Assembly (NCBI GenBank): GCA_000151295.1
Contig: GG745332.1
Coordinates: forward strand, 424,116-453,633
Reading direction: 5' to 3'
DNA length: 29,518 nt
Source of the DNA: Allomyces macrogynus ATCC 38327
Taxonomy: Eukaryota; Blastocladiomycota; Blastocladiomycetes; Blastocladiales; Blastocladiaceae
A program made the position numbers and the translations under genes. Positions 9,997 through 20,655 of this stretch are shown here, in pieces. The notes beneath the pieces are model-generated. The model made no database searches. It saw nothing but the letters and a program-made list of their open reading frames with translations, and had not been told where the DNA came from. Positions within the stretch are counted from its first letter, which is position 1; each line of letters starts with the position of its first letter.

Positions 9997-12031
9997 TCAA
10001 CGCTTGCGCCGGGACCGTCCGCCATCACGACCGCGGTCGCGATCACGGTCCCGGTCTCCACGGTCGCGGTCATTCTCGCCGCGGTCCCCACCACCGCCGC
10101 CACCGCCACGCCCACCCCGCTCGAGCGACCCGCGGTCATCGATCCGGGACCCGAGCCGCGCATCAATCGACGACGAAGACATGGACCGGTGCGGTTCGTG
10201 ATCAGGCTGTGGGCCCGGTTCGCGCGGCGACATTGGACCGCTGGTGAGCACGGCGCTCGTCGAAATGTCGGTTGGCGCCGTCAAACGCTGGAATAGTCGG
10301 CTCGGACCCGTCGAGAAGACATCAGCGGTAGTCTTTCCGGGTGACGTGATCTGCTGCGCGGCCGGAGCAATGTCGGTGGCCACAGGGGTCGGGATCTGGT
10401 CGATGTTCATTTGGTGCAACTCGTCGTGCTGCTGCTGCGGCTGCGGCTGCTGCTGGTAGGCATGCTCGTGTGCGGACGGGTCGTGCTGTGGGAGTTGGTG
10501 GGGATGCTTGGGAGAGAGCATCTGCTGCGACAGGAACGGGCCCGCGGGCATCACTGCGCTTGAATGCGGCTCGTGCGTACGATAAGCGTGGTCAAAAAAA
10601 GCCCTCGTCGGATTCGGTTCGCGCGCCGCGTGCTCTCCGTGACGACAGGGACCATCATCCAATCCCCCGCGCGAGTGCGAGCCCATCTCATCGCGCGGAC
10701 CCGACCCCATCCGATCACGTTCAAAAAGGCCGGATGGTGGCCCGTTGCGGTCCGACTTCCACGCAAGACCAGGCGGAGCACCACGTGTGTCGCTGCCGCG
10801 ACGGTGGTCAACGTCGTCGCGACTAGGGGGTGCGGGACCCATGTCGGAGCGTCGCATCGGCGACCGGCTGCGATCCGACATCGCTGCGGGACCCGACATC
10901 GATACGCCGTTTGACGGCGGTGGTGGCGCGGGAGCGGAGGTGACCGGAGGCTGTGGCACATCTTGCGCGAGCCCGAGATCCTTGAGCATGGCGTCGGACA
11001 AGTCGAGCTGGATAAACGCGTAGGGTCGTCAGTTGACGGTGGACGCTTCATTGCGCGAGTAGGATGGGAACACGGACCCGGAGCAGCGTGTTGCCAAGGT
11101 AGAGCTGGTCGCGGTGCTGCCAAATACGTCGCAACACGTCCTCAGACAAGTAAATCATCGCCTCCCTACGTTGGAAGTCGCTTGGTCAAATTCATCCTCG
11201 ATCTTCGCCAAAGTGAAAACGAGCGACCACGCACCCCTTGTCGCGATAGTAGTAAGTCATGAGCGTCGGCCCAATCTTGCGCAGCACGGCCGTGACGTCC
11301 TGCTCGGTCGTTGGCGGGATCCCGACCACGCGCAGCTGCACGTTGCGGCTCGGTGCGGGCGCAGCGCTGGGGGGAGGTGGCGGCGGCAATGGCGGCATCG
11401 GGATAGCGGGTTCCTGCAACATAGAGGTCAAGAGTGAGCCTCAACAAGGGCACAAGCTTCCACGAGCTCAAAGGGGTACCTTGGCACCTTTGGCCTTCTT
11501 GTTTCCCTTTTGTGGAGCCGGTGGACGGTCGTCAGCCTTGCGCTTGCTCCCACCGCCCACCTCCTTGGCTCCGACGGCCGCTATAGGCATCGGTGCACGC
11601 GGCGCGAGTTTGGACGGCACCACAACGTCCGGCGACGGTTTGACGACCACGCCCTCCTCGGGCGCACTTTCCACCGCACTCGCGCCATCGTCGCCATCAG
11701 CTACGGCCGCCGCGCCAAAGTCCTTGAGCATATTGCGCAACAGCGTCGCCGTCCCGTCGAGGAACGTGATCACGGCGCGTTCGCGCGGCGTGCACTTGGC
11801 GTGGTCGAGGGCGCGCGCGAGCCCACTTGTGCCGATTTGGACCGACGTCGACTTGCCGTCGGCAGTCAAGTATTGCACGGCAAGTGCCGGGACTTGGTAA
11901 GTGCCGTTTTGTTCATCGAGCGAAAGCGTGAGCGTGACGTGCTTGGCAGTCGGCGAGGCCGGCACGGGTGCCGGCTTGCTACGGCCGCCACCACCGCGGC
12001 CGCGCCGCGAGCTGAATGGGGGCGGCGGCAT
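9997..12031 (-). CDS. RRM-type RNA-binding protein with RD-rich tail
   Basis: Predicted 609-residue protein from four exons: 12031-11480, 11413-11235, 11165-11078 and 11007-9997; all phases close. Residues 1-184 hold a Gly/Arg-rich start, a globular-looking stretch (HVTLTLSLDEQNGTYQVPAL) and a basic patch (SKRKADD, KGNKKAKGAK). After a poly-Pro segment, about 205-275 form an RRM-like fold: NVQLRVVGIPPTTEQDV, then YYYRDKGEAMIYLSEDVL across intron 2, then QLYLGNTLLR. The remaining ~335 residues are low complexity: RS/SP sites, a His/Gln-rich stretch, and an end of alternating Arg and Asp closing GRSRRKR. This suggests a nuclear mRNA-processing or RNP protein. The RNP motifs are degenerate, so family placement is tentative. 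The donor of intron 3 (GTCCGT at 11077) could instead be six bases downstream. Confidence 0.7.
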
Positions 12032-12647
12032 GGTCGTGCGTGCGCTGGTGGTCTTGCCGTTGCTGGATGTTACGTCACAGTGCTGGCAATCGCGATATTC
12101 GCGGTCACGACCAAGTCGGATCAAGCACGATCAAGACAAGAACAGACCGTTGAGGTTTGAACATGCTGCACCAAATCACTCACTTCGAGTGTCTGACGTG
12201 GACCTCCAACACGTGCAAGGCATGAGCTGAGCGCGGCAGCATCCGGCCAAGAGAGCTTGGAAACGGCCTTCCGTAAGGTCCGTGAACGGCATGAAGAACA
12301 TCACGTAGCGATCGGAATGAACAGTTGAAGCAAGTTTCGGCCAAGATGCGCGTCGGGCAACACATGGTGGACTGCAATGTACGCTTGGAAGGAATCGATG
12401 GTGAAGCGAGCACAACCCGTTTTTGCGCTCGCTCACTTCGCCCAACGACATTGTCAAGTTGCGGTGATTTGGCGAACACGCGACGCCAGAAGGCAACGTA
12501 CGGAACGCCGTGGATGACAGTTCTCGTGGCAGTCGTTTCGATTTGTGCAGATTGGCTGTGAATGCACAGTCTGGCAAACATCACATTCGAGCACCGTCCC
12601 TTTTCTCTCAAGCAACCTTCCGCGTTTCCGAATGCCGACGTTGAGAG
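12032..12647. other. Intergenic between RRM gene and inverted repeat
   Basis: Holds the promoter side of the RRM gene. A minus-strand frame (12180-12650) of 156 codons reaches the outer edge of the left repeat arm; its product (including THAVHGPYGRPFPSS-like residues) matches no family I know. Overlapping frames on both strands are similarly open, so I do not call a gene. Confidence 0.35.
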
Positions 12648-13582
12648 CATTCAGGGCAGGTAACTACGATTGATTAGCAGTGTCCATCAACACGCGCTTG
12701 TGCCCCTCCTGGTGGTTTGTTTGCGATCCCTGTTTTGTACCAGGACGCTATTTGCCGCCAGCTCGTGCAAGCCGCTTCTTGCGCGCCTGTTGCTCCAGGG
12801 GAAAGAAGAGAAAGCCAAAAACATATCATTGACGAGCACAGGTTTGAGTCGGCTTCAACCATTATGCGCGTGCGCGTGCGTGTGCGGGGACGGCGGACGG
12901 CGGACGGCGGACCCTATGCATCTCCACTACAAAATTGGTCGGCGAAGCTGGAGGGTCTGGTGGCCCTCGGTCGGCGAAGCCCACACGCAACGTACGTTTG
13001 GGCGGCTGGTGACTTGGGCTGCATGCACTGCTTGAACAGAGAGCTGCGCCATGGCCATGTCGTCTGTAAGGCACAGCAGCAATAACTCGGCGAAGTATCA
13101 GAGCGGACGCACTCAAACTGCAACTGGCAGGCGGATCCTGTCCACGTTTCGATCCGCCGTGGCAGCGTCATGTGGCGCTGTTGATTTCTGATCCCGCAGT
13201 CCACGCTCGAACACCAACACCATGACCGGCCACGACCGCCGGACTCTCGGGGCTTCGCCCACGCGCTGCGAAGCACGCACCCGCAGTTTTGGCGACGCGC
13301 GTGCCGCAACTCTCACACCAGCGCGGCGGTCCAAGCCTTTGCCGAGCGCAAAGCATTTCGCGCGCCAGCCCGCGCCAACTTCCGCGCGCGTCGCGTCCAC
13401 GACGTTGGCTACTAGCACACAAGCGGACGACCCTGACGCTGATCTTGACCGTCCTCCTTGCTTGGAATTCCAGCGACGACTGCCGGAAACGGCAAGGTTA
13501 CGGCTTGGCCATCGCGTCCTTGTCGCGCGACCGCGCCCGTGCGCCATGAGCACAGTGGACACACTCGCGCGCGACCTGCCGG

Positions 13583-13589
13583 TATAAAA
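13583..13589 (+). promoter_or_regulatory. TATA box, left repeat-protein gene
   Basis: TATAAAA, 126 bases before the ATG, in the context GCCGGTATAAAATC. Distance and sequence fit a core promoter for the repeat-protein gene. The identical site is present in the other arm. Confidence 0.6.
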
Positions 13590-13671
13590 TCTGTGCGCTC
13601 CCCGCACTTCCTTGACTGGCAGCCAGCACTCGAACCAGCTCCTGTGCTTGCTTCTCCACCCGCTTCTCAAT

Positions 13672-13708
13672 CACCACCACCACCACCACCACCACCACCA
13701 CCACCACC
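13672..13708 (+). repeat. Perfect (CAC)n tract directly before the start codon
   Basis: Thirty-seven bases of uninterrupted CAC repeat ending at the ATG (13709). It forms the end of the 5' leader. In the other arm the same place has a 41-base interrupted C/A-rich tract. Confidence 0.95.
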
Positions 13709-14524
13709 ATGTACCCTCCTGTCTACAACACGACCACGGTACGCTTGGCTTGCCCGCTCGAGTTTGATTGTGGTTGATCAATCAAATCACGACCACATCA
13801 AACGAACGAAAGCCGATCAAATGACCCCCGCGCGCCGCGTCGCATCCCCATTTCCGGTATTCTCCAGGTCGACGTCGCTCAGTCGCAGGCCCAGCACCAG
13901 TCGATCAACGTGTCGACGGGCGGCGGCTACTGCGGCGGCGCCAACGTCCATGCGTCGCAGGCGCAGGCGCAGTCGCAGTCGCAGTCGGTCCACGTTTCGG
14001 GCGGCGGCTCCAACATCCACGCGTCGCAGGCGCAGGGCCAGAGCCAGTCGATCAGCGTCTCGTCGGGCGGCCACCACAATGCCGTCGACCTGTCGCAGGC
14101 GCAGGGCCAGCACCAGTCGATTGACGTGTCGACGGGCGGCTACTACGGCGGCAGCAACATCCACGCGTCGCAGGCGCAGTCGCAGAGCCAGTCGATCAGC
14201 GTGTCCGGCCACGGCCATGGTGGCTCGGATGTCTTTGCCTCCCAGTCGCAGTGGCAGGGCCAGTCGATTGATGCCTCGGCTGGTGGCTACCACGGCGGCG
14301 CTGATGTGTTTGCGTCGCAGGGCCAGTGGCAGTCGCAGAACATTGACGTCTCGGGCCACGGTTACGGTGGTGCCGACGTTTTCGCGTCGCAGTCGCAGTG
14401 GCAGGGCCAGTCGATTGATGTCTCCGGTGGTGGCTACCCCTGCGGCGGCGCTGATGTGTCGGCCGTCCAGTCGCAGGCGCAGTCGCAGAACATTGATGTG
14501 CACTCGACCGGCTACATCTGCTAA
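13709..14524 (+). CDS. Gln/Ser/Gly tandem-repeat protein, left copy
   Basis: Predicted 228-residue protein from two exons (13709-13738 and 13868-14524) around a 129-nt intron with GTACGC donor and CTCCAG acceptor. Exon 1 encodes only MYPPVYNTTT. Exon 2 is nine imperfect repeats of about 22-26 residues: a Q-rich strand-like part (ASQAQxQSQSI), then V-S/D, a Gly-rich turn (SGGGYxGGA) and N/D-[IV]-x-A. Later repeats replace AQ with SQWQGQ. The protein ends GYIC and contains no Lys, Arg or Glu; charge comes only from Asp and His. Alternating Q-x-Q residues suggest beta strands stacked as a solenoid or amyloid-like array (inference). No signal peptide, membrane segment or known domain is seen. ATG, TATA box, intron and stop agree, so this looks like an active gene. 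Confidence 0.85.
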
Positions 14525-14546
14525 GTTGCAGTGCATCGCGCCGCTC

Positions 14547-16185
14547 TTATTTGTGGTGCAAGCCGTGGTGTGGTTATTGTACCCAGATATTTTGTTCATA
14601 AATTGCTCCGTTGTCGATTTATCCCTTTATTGCGCTCTCCACTCCAAAGTATCAGCGACAGACTGCAGGCATCAAACTAGGCATCGAACTACCAGCCCGC
14701 CTCTGTGTCGACTCGACTGACCTATTGATTCACTTGTTTCTTGATGCACTCATATATTCCGAGAATCGGCGTGGTCATGGTGCTAATAGGTCCAGCGGTT
14801 CCGTGACACCAATCTTCATTGTTCTCCTGGCAGCACACGGAAATGCGCGTCATCGCAGTTGAGCGCAGGCGCCGCCAATTGCTCGACGTGACACTACACG
14901 ACACAGGTAAGCGCACGCGTCCTTGACGCCCGGGCGCTACTGGCTTTGTTTGGCCAGCGCTCTTTTAAAGATTAGTCGTGTTGAATCGGTTCTTGAAATT
15001 CGGTCGGCCATGTCCAGGAACGCCATGAACGAGAGCATCGCGCGTCGAGCAAAGTTTCGTGCAGCAGCATCTCAGTAAGCAAGAAGTGCTCGACACGGAC
15101 TACTATGCGCAGAAGATGCGCCGCGAGCGTGCTGACGCCGTTGCCGCTGCTACAGTCGTGCTCGTTTTTGCATCAATTCTCGCGCCGGTTCTGACGCCCG
15201 CCGCTATTGATGAGACTGTAACCGCTGTTCATGGCGTTGTTGTTGCTGCTCTTGTCGGTGCGCCCGTCGATATTATTGCCGTGCCCGTCGAGGTCGCCAA
15301 GTTTGACCTGGACGAGCTGCCAGAAGACGAGGAGGAGGTGGAGAAGGTGTGCGCTGTCGACTCCGTCGAGGTCGGTGAGCGCGATTTGTTTGAGATGCCC
15401 GAGGAGACGCTGGTGGTGGACGAGAAGTGTTCGCTTGATTGTGTCACTGCTGAGGATCTTTCCGCGCTCGTGCTCGCCGATTCGGGCGTCAACAAGTCCG
15501 ACGTACGCGTGCCCGTTGACACCTTTGTACTGCGGCACGTTGTCGCTTGCCGAGGAGTCCAAGAAGGGTGTTGGCGCTGAGGTGAAAAAGTCGAAGAAGT
15601 GGAGCGTGTCGGAGGTCGTGTCGCACGTCAAGTTGCGCGGTTGCGCGGTTCCTGGCTGGCTCGCCTTTCGTGCGCAATCACACAAGAAGCGGAGGCATGC
15701 ACGTTGCACCACCAGGCTTTGCATACAGTTCAGCTGCACTTGTCTGTCTGTCTGGTTCAGGAAGAAAACCGAAAAGGCATCATTTCGAGCATGCCTTGAC
15801 CCACCCACACACTCCCATCGGCAGAATTCATCTGCACATTCCCATCATCAGTGCTCTTAGATGTGCGACCAACCTTTATTTACCGCGCGTCGTCCCTGAT
15901 CCAGTCGGCAACTTAACTGGCAAGTTCGAGAAAGCTCGGCAAACTAAATGATCACAACGTGTTTCGATTCACATCAAGACCCAAATCAACCCGCCATCTG
16001 GCACACCTACCTACCTGGATGAGGGTCTTTCTCCCTCTCCTGGGAGACGACTGCCTTGCATCGGATTCGTGATCGCCGTCACATTGAACAAGGAGAAGCA
16101 CTGATCAAAAAACGGCTGCAATTTATGAACGAAATTTCTGATTACAAGCCACCCGCACGCAACTGGGTCCTGCTGCTGCAATTAC
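14547..16185. other. Spacer between the inverted-repeat arms
   Basis: Unique sequence of 1639 bases separating the two arms. The part up to about 15000 and the part after about 15870 contain no supported gene. A weak plus-strand gene candidate occupies the middle. No transposase, integrase or RNA gene was recognised. Confidence 0.6.
15116..15860 (+). CDS. Weak gene candidate in the repeat spacer
   Basis: From ATG 15116 the frame reads MRRERADAV, then an Ala/Val-rich hydrophobic stretch (VVLVFASILAPVLTP), then an acidic segment (DELPEDEEEVEKV, FEMPEETLVVDEK) to LADSGVNKSD. A GTACGC donor at 15503 could join to GAGTCC at 15555, continuing as ESKKGVGAEVKKSKKWSVSE in a second frame open to 15860. 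The frame also runs upstream of the ATG without one. An ATG at 15010 reads MSRNAMNES in a different frame and hits a stop at 15076, which hints at a frameshift or a missed intron. I recognise no family. It could be a small membrane-linked acidic protein or a decayed gene; the 3' half is doubtful. Confidence 0.25.
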
Positions 16186-16207
16186 GAGCGGCGCGATGCA
16201 CTGCAAC

Positions 16208-17023
16208 TTAGCAGATGTAGCCGGTCGAGTGCACATCAATGTTCTGCGACTGCGCCTGCGACTGGACGGCCGACACATCAGCGCCGCCGCAGGGGTAGCC
16301 ACCACCGGAGACATCAATCGACTGGCCCTGCCACTGCGACTGCGACGCGAAAACGTCGGCACCACCGTAACCGTGGCCCGAGACGTCAATGTTCTGCGAC
16401 TGCCACTGGCCCTGCGACGCAAACACATCAGCGCCGCCGTGGTAGCCACCAGCCGAGGCATCAATCGACTGGCCCTGCCACTGCGACTGGGAGGCAAAGA
16501 CATCCGAGCCACCATGGCCGTGGCCGGACACGCTGATCGACTGGCTCTGCGACTGCGCCTGCGACGCGTGGATGTTGCTGCCGCCGTAGTAGCCGCCCGT
16601 CGACACGTCAATCGACTGGTGCTGGCCCTGCGCCTGCGACAGGTCGACGGCATTGTGGTGGCCGCCCGACGAGACGCTGATCGACTGGCTCTGGCCCTGC
16701 GCCTGCGACGCGTGGATGTTGGAGCCGCCGCCCGAAACGTGGACCGACTGCGACTGCGACTGCGCCTGCGCCTGCGACGCATGGACGTTGGCGCCGCCGC
16801 AGTAGCCGCCGCCCGTCGACACGTTGATCGACTGGTGCTGGGCCTGCGACTGAGCGACGTCGACCTGGAGAATACCGGAAATGGGGATGCGACGCGGCGC
16901 GCGGGGGTCATTTGATCGGCTTTCGTTCGTTTGATGTGGTCGTGATTTGATTGATCAACCACAATCAAACTCGAGCGGGCAAGCCAAGCGTACCGTGGTC
17001 GTGTTGTAGACAGGAGGGTACAT
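16208..17023 (-). CDS. Gln/Ser/Gly tandem-repeat protein, right copy
   Basis: Second copy of the 228-residue repeat protein, from exons 17023-16994 and 16864-16208 with the same 129-nt intron. The predicted protein is identical to the left copy. The TATA box, donor, acceptor and stop are all preserved. The only change near the gene is the leader tract just before the ATG. If the assembly is right, both copies should be transcribed towards the spacer and could give convergent, partly complementary transcripts if termination leaks. Confidence 0.85.
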
Positions 17024-17064
17024 GGTGTGTGTGGTGTGGTCGTTGTGGTGGTGGTTGGTTGGTG
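17024..17064 (-). repeat. Interrupted C/A-rich leader tract, right copy
   Basis: On the coding strand this 41-base tract is a mix of ACC, AACC, ACAC and one G, in place of the perfect CAC array of the other arm. It accounts for all of the length difference between arms. Confidence 0.9.
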
Positions 17065-17146
17065 ATTGAGAAGCGGGTGGAGAAGCAAGCACAGGAGCTG
17101 GTTCGAGTGCTGGCTGCCAGTCAAGGAAGTGCGGGGAGCGCACAGA

Positions 17147-17153
17147 TTTTATA
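17147..17153 (-). promoter_or_regulatory. TATA box, right repeat-protein gene
   Basis: TATAAAA on the minus strand, the same element as in the left arm, about 124-130 bases before the ATG at 17023. Confidence 0.6.
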
Positions 17154-18088
17154 CCGGCAGGTCGCGCGCGAGTGTGTCCACTGTGCTCATGGCGCACGGG
17201 CGCGGTCGCGCGACAAGGACGCGATGGCCAAGCCGTAACCTTGCCGTTTCCGGCAGTCGTCGCTGGAATTCCAAGCAAGGAGGACGGTCAAGATCAGCGT
17301 CAGGGTCGTCCGCTTGTGTGCTAGTAGCCAACGTCGTGGACGCGACGCGCGCGGAAGTTGGCGCGGGCTGGCGCGCGAAATGCTTTGCGCTCGGCAAAGG
17401 CTTGGACCGCCGCGCTGGTGTGAGAGTTGCGGCACGCGCGTCGCCAAAACTGCGGGTGCGTGCTTCGCAGCGCGTGGGCGAAGCCCCGAGAGTCCGGCGG
17501 TCGTGGCCGGTCATGGTGTTGGTGTTCGAGCGTGGACTGCGGGATCAGAAATCAACAGCGCCACATGACGCTGCCACGGCGGATCGAAACGTGGACAGGA
17601 TCCGCCTGCCAGTTGCAGTTTGAGTGCGTCCGCTCTGATACTTCGCCGAGTTATTGCTGCTGTGCCTTACAGACGACATGGCCATGGCGCAGCTCTCTGT
17701 TCAAGCAGTGCATGCAGCCCAAGTCACCAGCCGCCCAAACGTACGTTGCGTGTGGGCTTCGCCGACCGAGGGCCACCAGACCCTCCAGCTTCGCCGACCA
17801 ATTTTGTAGTGGAGATGCATAGGGTCCGCCGTCCGCCGTCCGCCGTCCCCGCACACGCACGCGCACGCGCATAATGGTTGAAGCCGACTCAAACCTGTGC
17901 TCGTCAATGATATGTTTTTGGCTTTCTCTTCTTTCCCCTGGAGCAACAGGCGCGCAAGAAGCGGCTTGCACGAGCTGGCGGCAAATAGCGTCCTGGTACA
18001 AAACAGGGATCGCAAACAAACCACCAGGAGGGGCACAAGCGCGTGTTGATGGACACTGCTAATCAATCGTAGTTACCTGCCCTGAATG

Positions 18089-19480
18089 GACAAGGAATGA
18101 TTGATGTTCGCGCGGCAGCCGCAGGCAGGAAACGGAGCGCCTCCTTTTCTCGTGTGCCGTGATCGGTTTGGAGATCAAAAATTGCAAACTTGGCAGATGC
18201 TGGGCCATTTTACTCAGATGAGTTGGACCGGATCAACCGACATCTGAACATTTCAGGATGCGGGAAAATATGAACCATGACTCTGCTAATTACAACATCA
18301 TCCTCCCGGTCCAACAGCGGTTTCCGGTACTGCGCCAGTTCGAGTGATGATGGTAATTGGAAGTGTCAAGCTCGGATGGAAAATTGGAAATGAGATTGGC
18401 CATGACGGCTGTCACCCGCGACACGCCAATCTTTATCATCACAAACTGAGCTCGTGCAGAACAGGTAAACTATCTTCTCCACCCGACATTTCACTCACCA
18501 CTCGGTCCACACCGCGGGCGGTAGTCAGACGCAGACTAGTAAATCCATGAAATCTCTGAAGAAGTGGCGCTTGTTGAACGCCGCATCACGCGTCAAGAGG
18601 GTGTTTAGCATTCCGCTTCATCATGCTGGCGTGGATGCGAGTCGTTGGCACCTCAAACTTTGCTTTTCGATAATTGTCTGTTTGCGCGTTCCTGCCGCAC
18701 TCGTCGAATTCGCTCTGCTTCCGCCTCTGGCATGGGTCGAGAGTCTTAGCTACTTCATCTCGCAGCACATTCTTCAGTCGGTATCTCGCAGCGCTGTTGG
18801 TTGGTGGTATTTTGTACTCGGTCATTGCGCAGTTGATGACGATTTCGAGATACCACAAAGCAGCGAACGGATGACGTTCGTCTCGGATATTTGTATCATT
18901 CCACGACTTGCCTACTTGTCAGAGCCTTCTATATCCCAGACAGCCCATTTTTTTCTATTGTACGTGACGCAGCGGCCCGTCTTGCTGCATCGCTGTCTGC
19001 ATCGCGTGTCGGGCCCCGGCTGCCAACATCCAGCGTTCAAGCAGTCGAGGATTTCTAGATTCAAATCGGAAGCAGGTGCGCGGTTTGAAGGTTTGGCCGC
19101 CCCACATTTACTCTGAAACAGACAACATCAATGGCATATCAAACTGGTATCGTTTGGATTGACGGTGCTGCGGCCCCATCTGAATGAATGAATGAGAAAG
19201 TCTGTTAAATGGTGAGTCCTGCTCTCGTCGTCACGAAGACCCAACGGACGTAAACCATGGCATACATGCCACCCACGTCCGTCACAGCGACGTGCCCATC
19301 TTGATCGTGCTGACGGGGCTCGCCGTGGATCCAATGCGCGTGTAGACCGAATAGCGAGCAATCTATGATCCAATACGACACGACCGCGTACGCGCACGCG
19401 ACACGCGAAGTAACAAACGAATCAATACAATGGTTTTGGCACGATGTTTCCACCTCGGCTCCAAGACGGGCAGCCGAAAT
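18089..19480. other. Gene-poor, less GC-rich stretch
   Basis: Composition here is visibly more AT-rich than the coding regions. Open frames at 18547-19116 (+, 189 codons from ATG), 18586-18858 (-) and 19205-19453 (-) have no recognisable domains. The last, with SYWIIDCSLFGLHAHWIHG and VAVTDVGGMYAMVYV, looks the most protein-like and might be a decayed exon. I see no transposase, RNA gene or tandem repeat. Confidence 0.4.
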
Positions 19481-20655
19481 CTACACGGCAAGTGGGTGGC
19501 CGTGGACGCTTGCGCGCGGCTCGCGAATTGCCACGACCCCATTTGGCGGCAGGTCGCTCGCCCACGTCGCGAGTTCCGCGGGCGACACGACCGCCCCGCT
19601 GCCGCCCTCGGCGGCCAGCGCGACGAGTGCCAGCGGCGATCCCGGTGCACGCACGGCCTTCATGCTCGTTGGAGGTCCCACGGGCGGGAGCGGCGGTGAC
19701 GGCAGGAGGTCGTCGATGACAATGCCAAACACCTCGTCCTCTTCGAGGTCGTGTGCGATGGCCAAGACGGTCGGGAAGATGCGTACCTGGTAGCAAATGA
19801 TCAAGTCGACCGAGAATTGCACGAACCCGCACATGGTAAACTGCGCGGGCGCGCCCGAGGCAATGTAGTAGCCGATCTTGAACAGGTCGCCTCCAAACCA
19901 GGACATGATCACGATCCACGACAGGCCAAACGTCGACTTGCGCTTGTAGTTGTTCCAGGCTTGCGGCATCGGGACAGTCGCCTCGATTCTGTAAGAAAGC
20001 GGCAGTGAGCAATCGTGCACGTCACGAAAGAACAAGCTTGCTCGTCCTCGAATTGTACCCGAGGGCAACGGCGCCGACGAGGTCGGCGTACGCGGCAGAC
20101 GAGCCAAACATCAGGTGGAGAAGCCAAAGACCACCCGCAAGCGCTGCGCAAAAGGCAACGTAGTGCGAAAAGTGCGGCCACGCCCAGAATCTAGGCATTC
20201 ATGACCGACCGTGTTAGTTCAGTGCGACGTTGCCCCAATCTTTGCGCATCTTGCCAAAACGGAATCGTACGCCGACGTGTAGTCTTTCAAGCTCTTGATC
20301 TGGAAGCTCGGGCGGCGACGGCGGTGCTGGACGCGCACGCACAGCTCAAGGAGCAAGAGCTGGGCCACGATCATGACAAAACTCTGGCGATTGTTCGCGA
20401 ACCAGCGTCAGCATGCGACCACTGCTTGCGATGCTGGGCAGGACGAACGCATCGTCGTACTTGGTACAGTAGCACCGTGTCGAAGCGGCGCGCGAGCCAG
20501 AAAAACACGCGAATAATGTTGCAAACGAGCAGCACGCCGCAAGTGGCTGGGTTGAAGGTGCCTGTGTCGCCCGACTTGTGGATTTTCTTGTACTGGTCGA
20601 GGTACGCCGCGGCGGGCAGCACAATCATGGCCAGGTCCAGGACGGAGAGCGTCAT
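19481..20655 (-). CDS. PQ-loop membrane protein, SLC66A2/Any1 family
   Basis: Predicted 315-residue multispanning protein from four exons (20655-20461, 20383-20271, 20190-20059, 19988-19481); phases close. The first PQ-loop half is AAYLDQYKKIHKSGDTGTF followed by a TM and FFWLARRFDTVLLYQS. A linker has FWAWPHFSHYVAFCAAL. The second half has PMPQAWNNYKRKSTFGLS, then MSWFGGDLFKIGYY, GAPAQFTMCGFVQF and DLIICYQ, very like the SLC66A2 (PQLC1) pattern of GDxFK..Y......P.QF..CG. Yeast Any1 of this family acts in endosomal/Golgi membranes and opposes phospholipid flippases. A ~95-residue Pro/Ala/acidic tail follows. A GTACGC at 19785 directly after CYQ may mark another intron, so the tail is less certain. 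Donors are GTACGA, GTACGA and GTACAA; branch sites CTGAC and CTAAC. Confidence 0.88.

Larger units (their letters stand above)
12648..14546 (+). repeat. Left arm of a ~1.9 kb inverted repeat
   Basis: The reverse complement of this arm recurs at 16186-18088. Outer edge begins CATTCAGGGCAGG; inner edge ends CGCGCCGCTC. Arm lengths are 1899 and 1903 nt. The four-base difference is explained entirely by the C/A tract before the start codon (13672-13708 against 17024-17064). Everywhere else I compared, including several long reading frames on both strands, the arms are identical. The arm contains a complete gene with TATA box, intron and stop, plus about 0.9 kb upstream of the TATA box. No target-site duplication or transposase is evident at either edge. 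Confidence 0.97.
16186..18088 (-). repeat. Right arm of the ~1.9 kb inverted repeat
   Basis: Reverse-complement copy of 12648-14546; inner edge GAGCGGCGCGATG, outer edge CCTGCCCTGAATG. The two gene copies therefore point towards each other across the spacer. Apart from the C/A tract at 17024-17064 I found no difference from the left arm. Confidence 0.97.

Noticed and set aside
13672..13708. CRISPR-like or minisatellite array
   Set aside because: It is a pure trinucleotide run with no spacers, in a eukaryotic context.
13458..14720. Arg/Ser-rich 420-codon frame and the 260-codon antisense frame across the repeat-protein gene
   Set aside because: Both are alternative frames of the repetitive TCGCAG-type codons. 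Only the Gln/Ser/Gly frame fits the TATA box, start, intron and stop.
12648..18088. Composite transposon with inverted copies as ends
   Set aside because: No transposase, short terminal repeat or target-site duplication was seen at the arm edges. The arms carry a spliced host-like gene instead.
18547..19116. 189-codon ATG frame in the AT-richer stretch
   Set aside because: No domain or transmembrane pattern, codon use unlike neighbouring genes, and other frames there are also open.
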